The notes beneath the pieces were generated by a model, which saw only the letters and a list, made by a program, of their open reading frames with translations, did not search any database and had not been told where the DNA came from. Shown here in pieces: positions 27,496 through 36,652 of a stretch of 64,000 nt of DNA. Position 1 is the stretch's first letter. Every line of letters starts with the position of its first letter. Source of the DNA: Pantoea sp. SOD02. GTDB lineage: Bacteria > Pseudomonadota > Gammaproteobacteria > Enterobacterales > Enterobacteriaceae. The DNA is taken from assembly GCF_024707505.1 (NCBI RefSeq), contig NZ_CP102604.1, forward strand, positions 310,001 through 374,000, in the 5' to 3' direction. The position numbers and the translations under genes were made by a program.

Positions 27496-29121
27496 TTAAT
27501 CCTCTTCCCGCTCATCATCCGGCTGATCCAAAACCGTGTACGCCACGGCGCAGAACAGCGAATTCAAACGCTTCATATCGCCCAGCAATCCAAGATGCAG
27601 CGAGCTGGTTTCGATGCTTTGCACGTTCTGCAGATGCAAACGCTCAACATGCGCGTGCGAGAAACGGCGAATCAGGATGCGGAAGCGATGCTTGGAGCGG
27701 CGTAGGCGCTTAGCGCTGGTGACATCGTGCGACAGAAACACCGACAAACTCAGCCGCAGGTTATACAGCACCTGCTCCTGCAAGGTTTGCAACTCCTCTA
27801 ATCCCTCCGCAGAGAAGGCACGGCGCGCGGTCAGCGACTTATCCGCCACGTCGGCACACATGCGTTCGATGATGTCGCCCGCCTGTTCCAGATTGAGCGC
27901 CATCTCAATGATCTCCGCCCAGCGGCGTGAATCATCCTCCGGCAAGTCCTCTTTTGGCATGCGCGCCAGATAGAGTTTGATCGCGGTGTAGAGCACATCA
28001 ACATCATCATCCAGCCGCCGCACCGCGCGCTCTTCGCGCAGGTCGCCGTGCACCACTTTATTGAATGACTCAATCATCTGCTCGACCACATCGCCGATGC
28101 GCAGCGTCTCGCGTGAGGCATTAGCCAGCGCTAACGCGGGTGTATCGAGTGCGCTGCTGTCGAGGTGTTTGGGTTTCAGATGCGTTTCGTTTTCAGGATC
28201 ATCGGCGATCATACGGCGGCACAGGCGCGCCATCGGATCGGCGAACGGCACCATGACTAAGCAGCGGATCAGGTTGTAAAACACGTGGAAGAAGATCACC
28301 AACTCTTCATCGTTGACCGGCATTTTATCCAGCACGTCGGCGACTACATTGACGAATGGCAAAATGGCGATACTGCCAATCAGCTTAAACAGCAGGCTGC
28401 CGAGCGCGACACGTTTGCCCGCCGCGTTAGAGCCGCTGGCGTTGATCATCGCCAGCAAACCGCTGCCGAGGTTGGCACCAATCACCAAACAGAGCGCCAC
28501 TTTGAAGGAGATCACGCCGGTGGCGGTCAGCGTGGCGGTAATCAGTACCGCTGCGAGGCTGGAGTAGCTGATGATGGCGAACACCGCGCCAATCAGCGCA
28601 TCGAGCATCACGTCGCCGGTCAGCGTTGAGAACAGCACCTGAACGCCCGCCGCCTGAGTGATCGGTTTGGCGGCCGCTACAATCAGCTGCAGCGCCAGCA
28701 GAATCAGTCCGAGCCCAATACTGGCGCGTCCCAGCTGCCCAACACGCGTTTGCTTGCGGCTGAGGAAAAACACCACGCCAAAGAAGATAAACAGCGGCGA
28801 CAGCCATGACAGATCGAAGGTCAGGATACGCGCCATGATCGCGGTCCCGACATCCGCGCCCAATACCACTACCAGCGCGGGTGTAAGGCTTACCAGATTC
28901 TGGGCAACAAAGGAGGTAACCAGCAGCGTGGTGGCGTTACTGCTCTGCACCAGCGCCGTGACGCCAATGCCGGCAAGAAACGCCATCGGTTTTTTTTCGA
29001 CGCTGCGGCTAAGTACGCGACGCAGATCGGCACCGTAAACGCGCATGATGCCGGTTCGCACAATGTGTGTGCCCCACACCAGCAGCGCAACGGCAGAGAG
29101 AAGATTAAGCAGAGTTAACAC
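27496..29121 (-). CDS. yjbB: Na/Pi cotransporter family protein YjbB
   Basis: The 541 residues have two Na/Pi-cotransporter repeats (first around GVTALVQSSNATTLLVTSF) and a C-terminal PhoU-like helical domain (about 330-520). In E. coli, overproduced YjbB exports phosphate. I set the start at GTG 29121 (VLTLLNLLSAVALLVWGTH), because GAGGAG lies nine bases before it and E. coli YjbB starts at the same residue; an in-frame TTG at 29151 is the alternative. It leads a phosphorus-themed stretch but is separate from the ABC operon downstream on the map. Confidence 0.9.
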   Translation of the reverse strand: MLTLLNLLSAVALLVWGTHIVRTGIMRVYGADLRRVLSRSVEKKPMAFLAGIGVTALVQSSNATTLLVTSFVAQNLVSLTPALVVVLGADVGTAIMARILTFDLSWLSPLFIFFGVVFFLSRKQTRVGQLGRASIGLGLILLALQLIVAAAKPITQAAGVQVLFSTLTGDVMLDALIGAVFAIISYSSLAAVLITATLTATGVISFKVALCLVIGANLGSGLLAMINASGSNAAGKRVALGSLLFKLIGSIAILPFVNVVADVLDKMPVNDEELVIFFHVFYNLIRCLVMVPFADPMARLCRRMIADDPENETHLKPKHLDSSALDTPALALANASRETLRIGDVVEQMIESFNKVVHGDLREERAVRRLDDDVDVLYTAIKLYLARMPKEDLPEDDSRRWAEIIEMALNLEQAGDIIERMCADVADKSLTARRAFSAEGLEELQTLQEQVLYNLRLSLSVFLSHDVTSAKRLRRSKHRFRILIRRFSHAHVERLHLQNVQSIETSSLHLGLLGDMKRLNSLFCAVAYTVLDQPDDEREED

Positions 29122-29229
29122 GTATAGAGGCTCCTCATCCGTCAGGCTCAAACAGCACCGATTGCCAGCCTGACGGTGAGCACAACCGGTAAAACCTTCG
29201 CCGCGTTGTGTCGCCTTTTTTCGTTTAAA

Positions 29230-30222
29230 TTAAGCAACCTGGCGCAACGTCGACATCTCTAACTGTAGCCCAATCTGCATGCCAGCGGGATGCAAATCTG
29301 CCACGCTGCGGTTGAGTACATCAACTGAGAGCTCCACGTTTTGCGCGCGCACCCGATAGCGAATCACGTTACCAAGCAAGCTGTGGCTGAGGATGGTGGC
29401 GGGAATGCCAGCCTGCGGCGCGCATAGCTGGATCGACTCGGGGCGAATCGCTACCTGGCCACTGAAAGCCTGTCCGGTCAGCTGCGTTGCCTGTTCCGCG
29501 CTCAGCAGGTTGTAGTTGCCAATAAAGCCAGCAGCAAACAGATCGGCCGGTTGGGTATAGAGCATTTCCGCGTTGCCGTTCTGCACGATCTTGCCCCGGT
29601 TCATCAACACGATGCGATCGGACATGGTCAGCGCCTCTTCCTGATCGTGGGTGACAAACAGGGTGGTAAGTTTCAGCTCGCGCTGAATATTGCGGATTTG
29701 CTCGCGCAGATGGCGACGAATGCGCGCATCCAGCGCCGACAGCGGCTCATCCAGCAGCAGCAAGCGTGGACGCGTCACCAGCGAACGCGCCAGCGCCACG
29801 CGCTGACACTGTCCGCCAGAGAGCTGATGCGGATAACGCCGCGCGAACTCGGTGAGTTCCACCAGCGCCAGCACCTCCATCACGCGTTTTTGAATCTCGC
29901 CGCTCGCCAGTTTCTGCATCTTCAGGCCAAACGCCACGTTCTTCTCAACCGTCATATTGGGGAACAGCGCGTAACTCTGAAACACCATGCCGATAGTGCG
30001 CTTCTGCGGCGGCAGCGGCACGATATCCTGACCTTGCAGCAATACTTTGCCGGTATCGACTTCGGTCAATCCGGCGATGCAGCGCAGCAGCGTGGATTTG
30101 CCGCAGCCGCTGGGGCCGAGCAGCGTGACAAATTCGCCTTCTTCGGCGCTGAAATCGATGTTTTCAAAAATAGCGGTTGGGCCGTAGCTTTTATTCAGCT
30201 GGGTGACGCTCAAATAACTCAT
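29230..30222 (-). CDS. ABC transporter ATPase, phosphonate/organophosphate-type importer
   Basis: The 330-residue ATPase resembles PhnT/PotA-type proteins: Walker [10 protein letters not shown] (36-44), signature LSGGQCQRVALAR (a Cys where Gln or Arg is usual), Walker B LLLLDEPLSALD, H-loop TLFVTHDQEEALTMSD and a C-terminal TOBE-like domain. It is the last gene of a five-gene operon (binding protein, phosphodiesterase, two permeases, ATPase). The operon resembles the Salmonella phnSTUV 2-aminoethylphosphonate importer with an added hydrolase. Substrate is inferred only. Confidence 0.8.
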   Translation of the reverse strand: MSYLSVTQLNKSYGPTAIFENIDFSAEEGEFVTLLGPSGCGKSTLLRCIAGLTEVDTGKVLLQGQDIVPLPPQKRTIGMVFQSYALFPNMTVEKNVAFGLKMQKLASGEIQKRVMEVLALVELTEFARRYPHQLSGGQCQRVALARSLVTRPRLLLLDEPLSALDARIRRHLREQIRNIQRELKLTTLFVTHDQEEALTMSDRIVLMNRGKIVQNGNAEMLYTQPADLFAAGFIGNYNLLSAEQATQLTGQAFSGQVAIRPESIQLCAPQAGIPATILSHSLLGNVIRYRVRAQNVELSVDVLNRSVADLHPAGMQIGLQLEMSTLRQVA

Positions 30223-30224
30223 GG

Positions 30225-31010
30225 TCAGCCTCGTTCAGGATTGAGGGCATTCGCCAGCCAGGTGACCAGCAGGACGACGGCAAAATAGGAGATCACCAGC
30301 GCGCTGGTGAAGTGGCCGCTGCCGTTGCGCATGTTAAACAGATAAACCTGCAAGGTTTCATAGCGGGTACCGACCAGCATATTGGCGAAGACAAACTCGC
30401 CAATCAGAAAGGAGAAGGAGAGCAGCACCGCGATAAACACGCCTTTGCGCAGGTTCGGCAGCACTACAAACAGCGCTGCTTGCCAAGTGCTGGCGCCGAG
30501 CAGCTGAGCGGCATCAATCAGCTCTTTCAAATTGATGGCCTGCATATTGTTGGAGATGGCGCGATAGATAAACGGCAAGGCGATAGTGAAGTAGCAGCCG
30601 ATCAAAATCCAGGGTGTGCCGGTCAGCATTAGCGGCGACGACGAATAGAGCTGCAGCAGGCCGACCGACGAAACTACCGGCGGCACGGCGAATGGCATCA
30701 GGATCAGCACGTTCATCACCGCATCCAGTTTCGGATAGTAGTAAGCGATCACAAACATGGCAGGCAGCACCAGCACCAGCGAGAACAGCAGCGCACCGAA
30801 GCAAACCAGCAGAGAATGGCCAAGTGCGGTTAGGAAACGTGGATCGCTCCATAGCGCTGTGAGCCACTTCAGTGTAAAGCCCTGCGGCAGGATGGTATCG
30901 CTCCAGCTGGTGGAGATGCCGTACAGCAGCGTCGCCAGCAGCGGCGCGGCTAAAATACACAGCAAAAGCCAGACAATCAGGCGATGGTAAATTTTTTCCG
31001 CGCGCGACAA
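30225..31010 (-). CDS. ABC transporter permease (PhnV-like)
   Basis: A permease of 261 residues with six membrane segments and an EAA-type loop (LIDAAQLLGASTWQAALFVVLP). The start appears to be TTG at 31010, with AGGAG six bases upstream and the stop of the previous permease ten bases before it. The only close ATG options would remove the N-terminal basic stretch before the first membrane helix. It is followed after two bases by the ATPase. Confidence 0.82.
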   Translation of the reverse strand: MSRAEKIYHRLIVWLLLCILAAPLLATLLYGISTSWSDTILPQGFTLKWLTALWSDPRFLTALGHSLLVCFGALLFSLVLVLPAMFVIAYYYPKLDAVMNVLILMPFAVPPVVSSVGLLQLYSSSPLMLTGTPWILIGCYFTIALPFIYRAISNNMQAINLKELIDAAQLLGASTWQAALFVVLPNLRKGVFIAVLLSFSFLIGEFVFANMLVGTRYETLQVYLFNMRNGSGHFTSALVISYFAVVLLVTWLANALNPERG

Positions 31011-31020
31011 GGTTGGCTCC

Positions 31021-31866
31021 TCAGGAAGGTTTGGCGTTGAGATAGCTGCGGCGCACCAGATACTGCTGCACCACGGTAATCAGCGCCATAATCAACACCA
31101 GCAGCATCGCCAGCGCGCCGCCAGTATTGGGGTCAAGTGAGATATCGCCAGATACCAGCGCAGCAATGCGCACCGGCACCACGTTAAAGTTGCCGGTGGT
31201 GAGCGCGTAAATGGTGGCGTACGCGCCGAGCGCGTTCGCCAGCAAAATCACGAAGGTTCCGAGCAGCGCCGGGAACAGAATCGGCAAACCGATGTGCCAC
31301 CAATAGCGCCAGCGGCCTGCACCCAGCAGCGCGGCGGACTCTTGCCAATCCTGACGCAGGCCATCAAACGCCGGATAGAGCAGCAAAATGCCGAGCGGGA
31401 TTTGGAACCAGGTGTAAACCAGCACCATGCCGTCACGCGAGAACAGTTTGAAGCCTTCCAGCACGCCGTAATGGCGCAGCAGCAGCGTCAGACAACCGTT
31501 CAAACCGAGCAGAATGACAAAGGCAAACGCCAGCGGCACGCCGGCGAAGTTGCTGGTCATGTTGGTAAATGACATCAAAAAGCGCTGAAAACGGCCGCTT
31601 CCAAGGCGATGCAGCGAATATCCGGCAACCAGCGAGATCAGCAGGCCGTAGATGCTCGACCAGATGGATATATCCAGCGACAGGCGAAATGCCTGCAAAT
31701 AGAACGGCGAGGTGAGGATGTCGCTGTAATTATCGAAGCCCCAGCGCTCATTCATGTCGCTCCAGAAGCTGTTGATGGCAATCCACAACAGCGGCGCGAG
31801 CTGGAATGCCACCCAAAACAGCGCAAACGGCAGCAGCAATAGCGCAGCGAGCGTTTTGCCCTTCAT
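31021..31866 (-). CDS. ABC transporter permease (PhnU-like)
   Basis: The upstream permease has 281 residues and six membrane segments; the loop QESAALLGAGRWRYWWHIGLP is its EAA motif. I chose ATG 31866 (MKGKTLAALLLLPFALFW), whose first base overlaps the TAA of the preceding phosphodiesterase gene (TAATG), so the hydrolase and the permease are translationally linked. Together with the next permease it forms a heterodimeric channel for the importer. Confidence 0.82.
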   Translation of the reverse strand: MKGKTLAALLLLPFALFWVAFQLAPLLWIAINSFWSDMNERWGFDNYSDILTSPFYLQAFRLSLDISIWSSIYGLLISLVAGYSLHRLGSGRFQRFLMSFTNMTSNFAGVPLAFAFVILLGLNGCLTLLLRHYGVLEGFKLFSRDGMVLVYTWFQIPLGILLLYPAFDGLRQDWQESAALLGAGRWRYWWHIGLPILFPALLGTFVILLANALGAYATIYALTTGNFNVVPVRIAALVSGDISLDPNTGGALAMLLVLIMALITVVQQYLVRRSYLNAKPS

Positions 31867-32675
31867 TACTGCGGCTCCGCCAGTAACGCATGACAAACCG
31901 GTTTGTCATGTTCGACGCCGAGCAAGGTGCACACGATGCCGCACAGTTCGGTTTGCTGCGGCTGGAGATCCGGCTGCAGAGAGAAGCCTTTGCCAAACAC
32001 GAACAGCGGCACCTGCGTCTCTTCCGGCAAAATGCCGCCGTGCGAGCGGTCATCGTTCATGCCATGATCGGCGGTAACAATCACCTGATATCCGGCCGCC
32101 AGCCAGCCCGGCATCCATTGCGACAGGTAACCATCTGCCATGCGCGCGCGGTTGCGATACTGCGGCGATGACAAGCTGTGCTTGTGTCCGGCATCGTCAA
32201 TGTTCATCGGGTGAATCAGCAGGAAGTCAGGATCGTGCCGCAAACGCAGGCTTTCTGCGTCTTCGAACAGGTGGGAATCCGGATAACCGTCATCCCAGTA
32301 AAAGTGGCCATACTGAATCGGCAGATCGGGCGCGACCGTGTGGCGGTCGCGCGCCGCGTTGAACGGGGATTGGTTGTAGAGCTCACTCACCCAGTGATAG
32401 GCGGCCGCAGCGGTGGTGAGACCGGCGGCACGCGCGTAATGGAAGATGCTGCGCTGATTACTCAAGCGGCTGACGCCGTTATGAATAATGCCGCTGCGCA
32501 CCGGTGGAATGCCGGTGAGAATGCATTCGTACAGCGGGCGCGACAGCGAAGGCAGTTCGCAGGTCAGCGTGTAATATTGGCCGTTGCCCTGCGCGCATTC
32601 GGCAAACAGATAGCCCATTGCGTGTTGCGCCACCTGATTACTCAGCCCATCCAACACCACCAGGATCGTTTTCAT
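31866..32675 (-). CDS. Alkaline phosphatase superfamily phosphodiesterase/pyrophosphatase (NPP type), cytoplasmic
   Basis: The 269-residue protein has the NPP metal-site pattern: Asp9 (VVLDGLSN), a nucleophile region LPSLSRPLYECILTGIPP with Ser45 where most NPPs carry Thr, IDDAGHKHS (Asp/His pair) and VTADHGMNDDRSHGG. No signal peptide is seen, so it should act in the cytoplasm. Relatives cleave phosphodiester or phosphonate bonds (PhnA phosphonoacetate hydrolase belongs to the same superfamily). Sitting between binding protein and permease genes, it probably processes whatever the transporter imports. The exact substrate is unknown. Confidence 0.8.
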   Translation of the reverse strand: MKTILVVLDGLSNQVAQHAMGYLFAECAQGNGQYYTLTCELPSLSRPLYECILTGIPPVRSGIIHNGVSRLSNQRSIFHYARAAGLTTAAAAYHWVSELYNQSPFNAARDRHTVAPDLPIQYGHFYWDDGYPDSHLFEDAESLRLRHDPDFLLIHPMNIDDAGHKHSLSSPQYRNRARMADGYLSQWMPGWLAAGYQVIVTADHGMNDDRSHGGILPEETQVPLFVFGKGFSLQPDLQPQQTELCGIVCTLLGVEHDKPVCHALLAEPQ

Positions 32676-32685
32676 CCCTCGCTCC

Positions 32686-33747
32686 TTACTGCTTCATGTT
32701 GATGATGACGTTCTCTTGCCACAGACGCGGCAGCATTTTCGAGGTTTTATCCCACGCAGCCTGGTCTTTGATTGGACGAGCATTTTTATACTCAGACTGC
32801 GGCAGCAGCTTGGCCTGCACGTCGGCTGGCAGTTTCAGGTGCTCGGCACGAATCGGACGCGCATAGCCTTTCGCCAGGTTGATCTGACCTTCATCAGACA
32901 AGATGTATTCACGCGCCAGCTTGGCGGCGTTCGGATGTTTGGCGTATTTGTTGATAATGGTGCTGTAGCCAGACGTCACGGAACCATCAGATGGAATCAC
33001 CACTTCGTAACGGTTTTTGTCGATCTGATCGCGGTAGTTCAGGCCGTTAAAGTCCCACACTACAGCCACCTGAATTTCGCCTTTCTCAATGTTGGCAATC
33101 ACCGGATCGGTCACGCCAAGGCGGCCTTCTTTCGCCAGATCGCCGAAGAAGCTCAACGCCGGTTTCACATTCTTCTCGTCACCGCCCAACGCGTAGCTGG
33201 CCGCTAACACGCCGTTCGCTGCTTGAGCCGCAGTGCCGACGTCACCGATAGTGACCACATACTTACCTTTCTTCAGATCGGCCCAGCTATGCGGCACATC
33301 TTTAACCTGCTGCTTATCCACCAGGAACGCGATGGTGCCGGTATAAGCCAGCATCCAGTTGCCATCCTGATCTTTTGCCCAGCTAGGGATTTGATCCCAA
33401 TGCGTTGGTTTATAGGGTTGCGCCACGCCTTTAGCCACGGCAATCGGACCGAAAGCCGCGCCCACATCACCGATATCGGCGCTGGCGTTCTCTTTCTCTG
33501 CATCAAATTTTGCCAGTTCCTGCGCCGAAGACATGTCGGTGTCGCTGTGCTTCAGACCATATTTGCTGTTGAGGTCACTCCAGGTATCTTTCCAGTTGGC
33601 CCAGCTATCTGGCATGCCGACGCTGTTAACCTGGCCTTCGGCGCGCGCGGCTTTTTCTAACGCGGCGAGGTCATTATCTGCGGCTTGCGCGGCAGGCAGC
33701 GCAAGCAGTACGGCACTGGCTACTACAGAGGCGATAAACGCTTTCAT
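32686..33747 (-). CDS. Periplasmic substrate-binding protein of the phosphonate-type ABC importer
   Basis: The first gene of the operon encodes 353 residues with a signal peptide (MKAFIASVVASAVLLALPAA, cleavage near AQA-AD). The mature protein is of the type-2 periplasmic binding fold used for iron, thiamine, polyamines and 2-aminoethylphosphonate (blocks SVGMPDSWANWKDTWSDL and VVWDFNGLNYRD). No known ligand motif settles the substrate. A DasR/NagR-like operator lies 35 bp upstream of its ATG and three Pho-like half-sites lie farther up. Confidence 0.82.
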   Translation of the reverse strand: MKAFIASVVASAVLLALPAAQAADNDLAALEKAARAEGQVNSVGMPDSWANWKDTWSDLNSKYGLKHSDTDMSSAQELAKFDAEKENASADIGDVGAAFGPIAVAKGVAQPYKPTHWDQIPSWAKDQDGNWMLAYTGTIAFLVDKQQVKDVPHSWADLKKGKYVVTIGDVGTAAQAANGVLAASYALGGDEKNVKPALSFFGDLAKEGRLGVTDPVIANIEKGEIQVAVVWDFNGLNYRDQIDKNRYEVVIPSDGSVTSGYSTIINKYAKHPNAAKLAREYILSDEGQINLAKGYARPIRAEHLKLPADVQAKLLPQSEYKNARPIKDQAAWDKTSKMLPRLWQENVIINMKQ

Positions 33748-33781
33748 CTCGATTGCTCCCGGTATATGTTGTGGGACTTCT

Positions 33782-33793
33782 TGGTCTAGTCCA
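33782..33793. promoter_or_regulatory. Putative operator of the UTRA regulator
   Basis: TGGTCTAGTCCA differs by one base from TGGTCTAGACCA, the operator I recall for HutC-subfamily GntR regulators such as DasR and NagR. It lies 35 bp before the binding-protein gene, in the gap between that gene and the divergent regulator of the same subfamily. Confidence 0.65.
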
Positions 33794-33910
33794 GCAAGAA
33801 CCGAGCCAATGTAGCCCGAGTAGATGAAGGTTTTATGACCATGGTGGTGAAATGTGGTGTGGCGCGACGATCCACATGCGGTTACAGCGCGCTAAAGCGT
33901 GGGTTGTACT

Positions 33911-33938
33911 CTGTCACATTGTAGTCATCGAACTGTCA
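33911..33938 (+). promoter_or_regulatory. Pho-box-like repeats in the ABC operon/regulator gap
   Basis: CTGTCA (33911), TAGTCA (33922) and CTGTCA (33933) are spaced exactly 11 bp apart with AT-containing spacers, which is the PhoB half-site pattern. The repeats point toward the regulator gene (ATG 33972). Whether they also serve the ABC operon is open. Confidence 0.7.
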
Positions 33939-33971
33939 TAGTGCAGATTTGCCCCAAAATGAGGCTGAAAA

Positions 33972-34670
33972 ATGTTGTCGAAAACGGCGGATGTGATTGC
34001 GGCAGGGCTGCGGGAACGCATTGAAAACGGTGAATTTGCCAGCGGTCGTTTGCCTGCCGAACGCAGCTTAAGCGAACAATATTCCACCACGCGCATCACG
34101 CTGCGTGAGGCGCTGGGTTTGCTGGAAGCGCAGGGTATTATCTACCGGGAATTGCGTCGCGGCTGGTTTCTCGCACCGCCGCGGCTGGTCTATAACCCGT
34201 CACATCACAGCCATTTTCATGCCATGGCCGCTGAGCAAGGGCGCATTGCCAGCACCGAAGTGCTGGAGGCGCGGGAAGTACCGGCACAACTGGCGATCGC
34301 GCGTCATCTGCAACTGCTTGAAGGCGATAAGGTTTACCGCATTCGCCGCCTGCGTCGTATTGACGGTCGCGCCGTGTTGTATGTCGAGCATTACCTCAAT
34401 CCCGCTTTTTTTCCGGGATTGCTGGACGAAGACCTGACGCGTTCACTGACCGATCTGTATGACCAGCGCTATGGCATTCGCTACGGCGGCGCGCGTTTTA
34501 CCATTTTGCCGGGACCGCTGCCGGTGCGTGCCGCGCCCGCGCTCAACGTGGCGAGCGGTACGCCTGGCTTGTTGATTACCCGCATCAACCGCGATCAGCA
34601 TAAGCGCGTGATTGATTGCGACTGTGAGTTCTGGCGCTACGACGCGCTGTGCGTGGATGTCGAAGTATAA
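33972..34670 (+). CDS. GntR-family (HutC/UTRA) transcriptional regulator, PhnR-like
   Basis: The 232-residue regulator has an N-terminal winged helix (GLRERIENGEFASGRLPAERSLSEQYSTTRITLREALGLLEAQGIIYRE is its length region, residues about 12-60) and a C-terminal UTRA ligand domain (about 85-230). It is divergent from the ABC/phosphodiesterase operon, as phnR is from phnSTUV in Salmonella. The ligand is probably the imported compound or its product. A DasR/NagR-like operator and Pho-like repeats occupy the shared promoter region. Confidence 0.83.
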   Translation: MLSKTADVIAAGLRERIENGEFASGRLPAERSLSEQYSTTRITLREALGLLEAQGIIYRELRRGWFLAPPRLVYNPSHHSHFHAMAAEQGRIASTEVLEAREVPAQLAIARHLQLLEGDKVYRIRRLRRIDGRAVLYVEHYLNPAFFPGLLDEDLTRSLTDLYDQRYGIRYGGARFTILPGPLPVRAAPALNVASGTPGLLITRINRDQHKRVIDCDCEFWRYDALCVDVEV

Positions 34671-34674
34671 ATAT

Positions 34675-34690
34675 TGTGATTTTGATCACA
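34675..34690. promoter_or_regulatory. CRP site upstream of psiE
   Basis: TGTGATTTTGATCACA is a perfect consensus CRP site (TGTGA, six bases, TCACA), 50 bp before the psiE ATG. E. coli psiE is known to be repressed by cAMP-CRP and induced by PhoB. I do not see a clear Pho box here. Confidence 0.85.
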
Positions 34691-34739
34691 CTACAGCATG
34701 ATAGCGCCAGTGAGTAATTGAGAGCGAGAGGCGCAAAAA

Positions 34740-35150
34740 ATGACAATAAAAACAGGGGTTGGGCAGTACATTTCCCTGGCACTGCAGTGGGTGCTGAATA
34801 TTGGTTTGATCATCCTGGCCATTATTCTGGTGGTGTTTCTCGGTAAAGAAACCATCCATCTGGCCAATGTGCTGTTTAGCACTGGCGAGCAGACGTCGTC
34901 CTATCTGCTGATTGAAGGCATCGTTATCTATTTCCTCTACTTCGAATTTATCGCCTTGATTGTGAAGTACTTTCAGTCTGGCTATCACTTCCCGCTGCGC
35001 TACTTCATCTATATCGGCATCACGGCGATTATTCGCCTGATCATCGTCGACCATAAAAATCCGTTTGATACGCTCTACTATTCAGCGGCGATTTTGATTC
35101 TGGTGGTGACGCTGTGGCTGGCCAACAGTAACCGCCTGAAGCGCGAGTAA
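34740..35150 (+). CDS. psiE: Phosphate-starvation-inducible membrane protein PsiE
   Basis: PsiE is a small inner-membrane protein of unknown function, induced by phosphate starvation in E. coli. The 136 residues have four membrane segments and the highly conserved centre [18 protein letters not shown] and [25 protein letters not shown] perfect CRP site lies upstream. In E. coli it is not next to ubiC, but both fall in the 91-min region. Confidence 0.94.
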   Translation: MTIKTGVGQYISLALQWVLNIGLIILAIILVVFLGKETIHLANVLFSTGEQTSSYLLIEGIVIYFLYFEFIALIVKYFQSGYHFPLRYFIYIGITAIIRLIIVDHKNPFDTLYYSAAILILVVTLWLANSNRLKRE

Positions 35151-35242
35151 TAAATCCTGTTTTTAGCGCGTGGCACAACCAGCAGTGCCACGCATTCTCC
35201 TCTGCGTTAAACTAGGGCAACTTTTTTTCCGGAGATGTCCTG

Positions 35243-35761
35243 ATGTCGCATGACGCGCTGCGCCAGTTACGCGCATTGCACTGGCTGCCAGCCTCTTCCC
35301 CGCAGCTTTCTGCCCCGCTACTTGACTGGTTAATGGAAGAAGACTCCATGACGCGCCGCTTCGAGCAGCATTGTCAGCAAGTGACCGTAGAACTGATCCG
35401 CGAAGCGTTTATTGGCGCCGATGAGATAACGGATGAGGCGGAGTTTCTGCCCGCCGATCAGCGCTTTTGGCTGCGCGAAATAGTGCTGTGCGGTGATGGT
35501 GAACCCTGGCTGATTGGCCGCACGGTGGTGCCAGAAAGCACGCTGAATGGCCCCGAGCAGATGTTGCAACAGCTCGGTACGCGCCCGCTTGGCCGCTATT
35601 TGTTCTCATCATCTACTCTGAGCCGCGATTTTATCGATCCTGGTCAGGTTGGCGAGTTATGGGGACGCCGTTCTCGCCTGCGCTTGTCGGGCAAACCGCT
35701 ACTGTTAACTGAACTGTTTTTACCGGCGTCGCCGCTCTATCGCGCGCTGGATCAAGGATAA
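35243..35761 (+). CDS. ubiC: Chorismate pyruvate-lyase UbiC
   Basis: UbiC converts chorismate to 4-hydroxybenzoate plus pyruvate, the first step of ubiquinone synthesis. The 172 residues include the active-site Arg and Glu stretches ([24 protein letters not shown] and LLLTELFLP). ubiA follows after six bases, so the two form an operon that commits chorismate to ubiquinone. Confidence 0.95.
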   Translation: MSHDALRQLRALHWLPASSPQLSAPLLDWLMEEDSMTRRFEQHCQQVTVELIREAFIGADEITDEAEFLPADQRFWLREIVLCGDGEPWLIGRTVVPESTLNGPEQMLQQLGTRPLGRYLFSSSTLSRDFIDPGQVGELWGRRSRLRLSGKPLLLTELFLPASPLYRALDQG

Positions 35762-35767
35762 ACCACT

Positions 35768-36652
35768 GTGCAAAACACCTTACCCATGACCAAATGGCAG
35801 GCTTACTGCCGCCTGATGCGTATCGATAAACCCATCGGCACCGTGCTACTGCTGTGGCCAACTCTGTGGGCATTGTGGCTCTCCGGCATGGCGATTCCAC
35901 CGCTGCCGGTGCTGCTGGTGTTTGTGCTCGGCGTTATCGTGATGCGTGCTGCAGGCTGCGTCATCAATGACTACGCTGACCGCAAAATCGATGGTCACGT
36001 TAAGCGCACGGCGTCACGTCCGCTGGCCAGCGGCGCGGTATCTGAGAAAGAGGCCAAGCTGCTGTTCGCCGGTCTCGGCTTGCTGGCGTTTATGCTGGTG
36101 CTGACCATGAACACCATGACCATTTTGCTATCATTTGGCGGCCTGGCGCTGGCGTGGGTTTATCCGTTTATGAAGCGCTACACGCATCTGCCGCAGGTGG
36201 TGCTCGGCGCGGCATTTGGCTGGGCGATTCCGATGGGATGGGCGGCAGTTAGTGAGTCCTTACCTTTGGTCTGCTGGTTGGTGTTCCTGGCGAATATCTG
36301 CTGGACGGTGGCCTACGACACGCAGTACGCGATGGTTGATCGTGATGACGATTTAAAGATTGGCGTAAAATCGACAGCGATTCTGTTTGGTCGTTACGAC
36401 AAACTGATTATCGGTTTACTGCAGCTGGCTACGCTTGGCCTGATGGCGCTGGTGGGCATGATGCTCAATCTGAATGGCGCATTTTACTGGTCGCTGCTGC
36501 TGGCTGCTGGTTTGTTTGTGCATCAGCAGAAGCTGATTGCCCAGCGCGAGCGCGATCCCTGCTTCCAGGCGTTTCTGAATAACAATTATGTGGGTATGGT
36601 GCTGTTTCTCGGCATTCTGCTCAGCACCGTGCCGTTCGCGGATTTGCTGTAA
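35768..36652 (+). CDS. ubiA: 4-hydroxybenzoate octaprenyltransferase UbiA
   Basis: UbiA attaches the octaprenyl tail to 4-hydroxybenzoate in the inner membrane. The 294 residues have about eight or nine membrane helices and the two Asp-rich prenyl-diphosphate motifs [14 protein letters not shown] and [12 protein letters not shown]. The start is probably GTG 35768 with AAGGA upstream; ATG 35786 ([12 protein letters not shown]) is possible. It ends the ubiCA operon and converges on plsB across a 470-bp hairpin-rich gap. Confidence 0.95.
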   Translation: MQNTLPMTKWQAYCRLMRIDKPIGTVLLLWPTLWALWLSGMAIPPLPVLLVFVLGVIVMRAAGCVINDYADRKIDGHVKRTASRPLASGAVSEKEAKLLFAGLGLLAFMLVLTMNTMTILLSFGGLALAWVYPFMKRYTHLPQVVLGAAFGWAIPMGWAAVSESLPLVCWLVFLANICWTVAYDTQYAMVDRDDDLKIGVKSTAILFGRYDKLIIGLLQLATLGLMALVGMMLNLNGAFYWSLLLAAGLFVHQQKLIAQRERDPCFQAFLNNNYVGMVLFLGILLSTVPFADLL

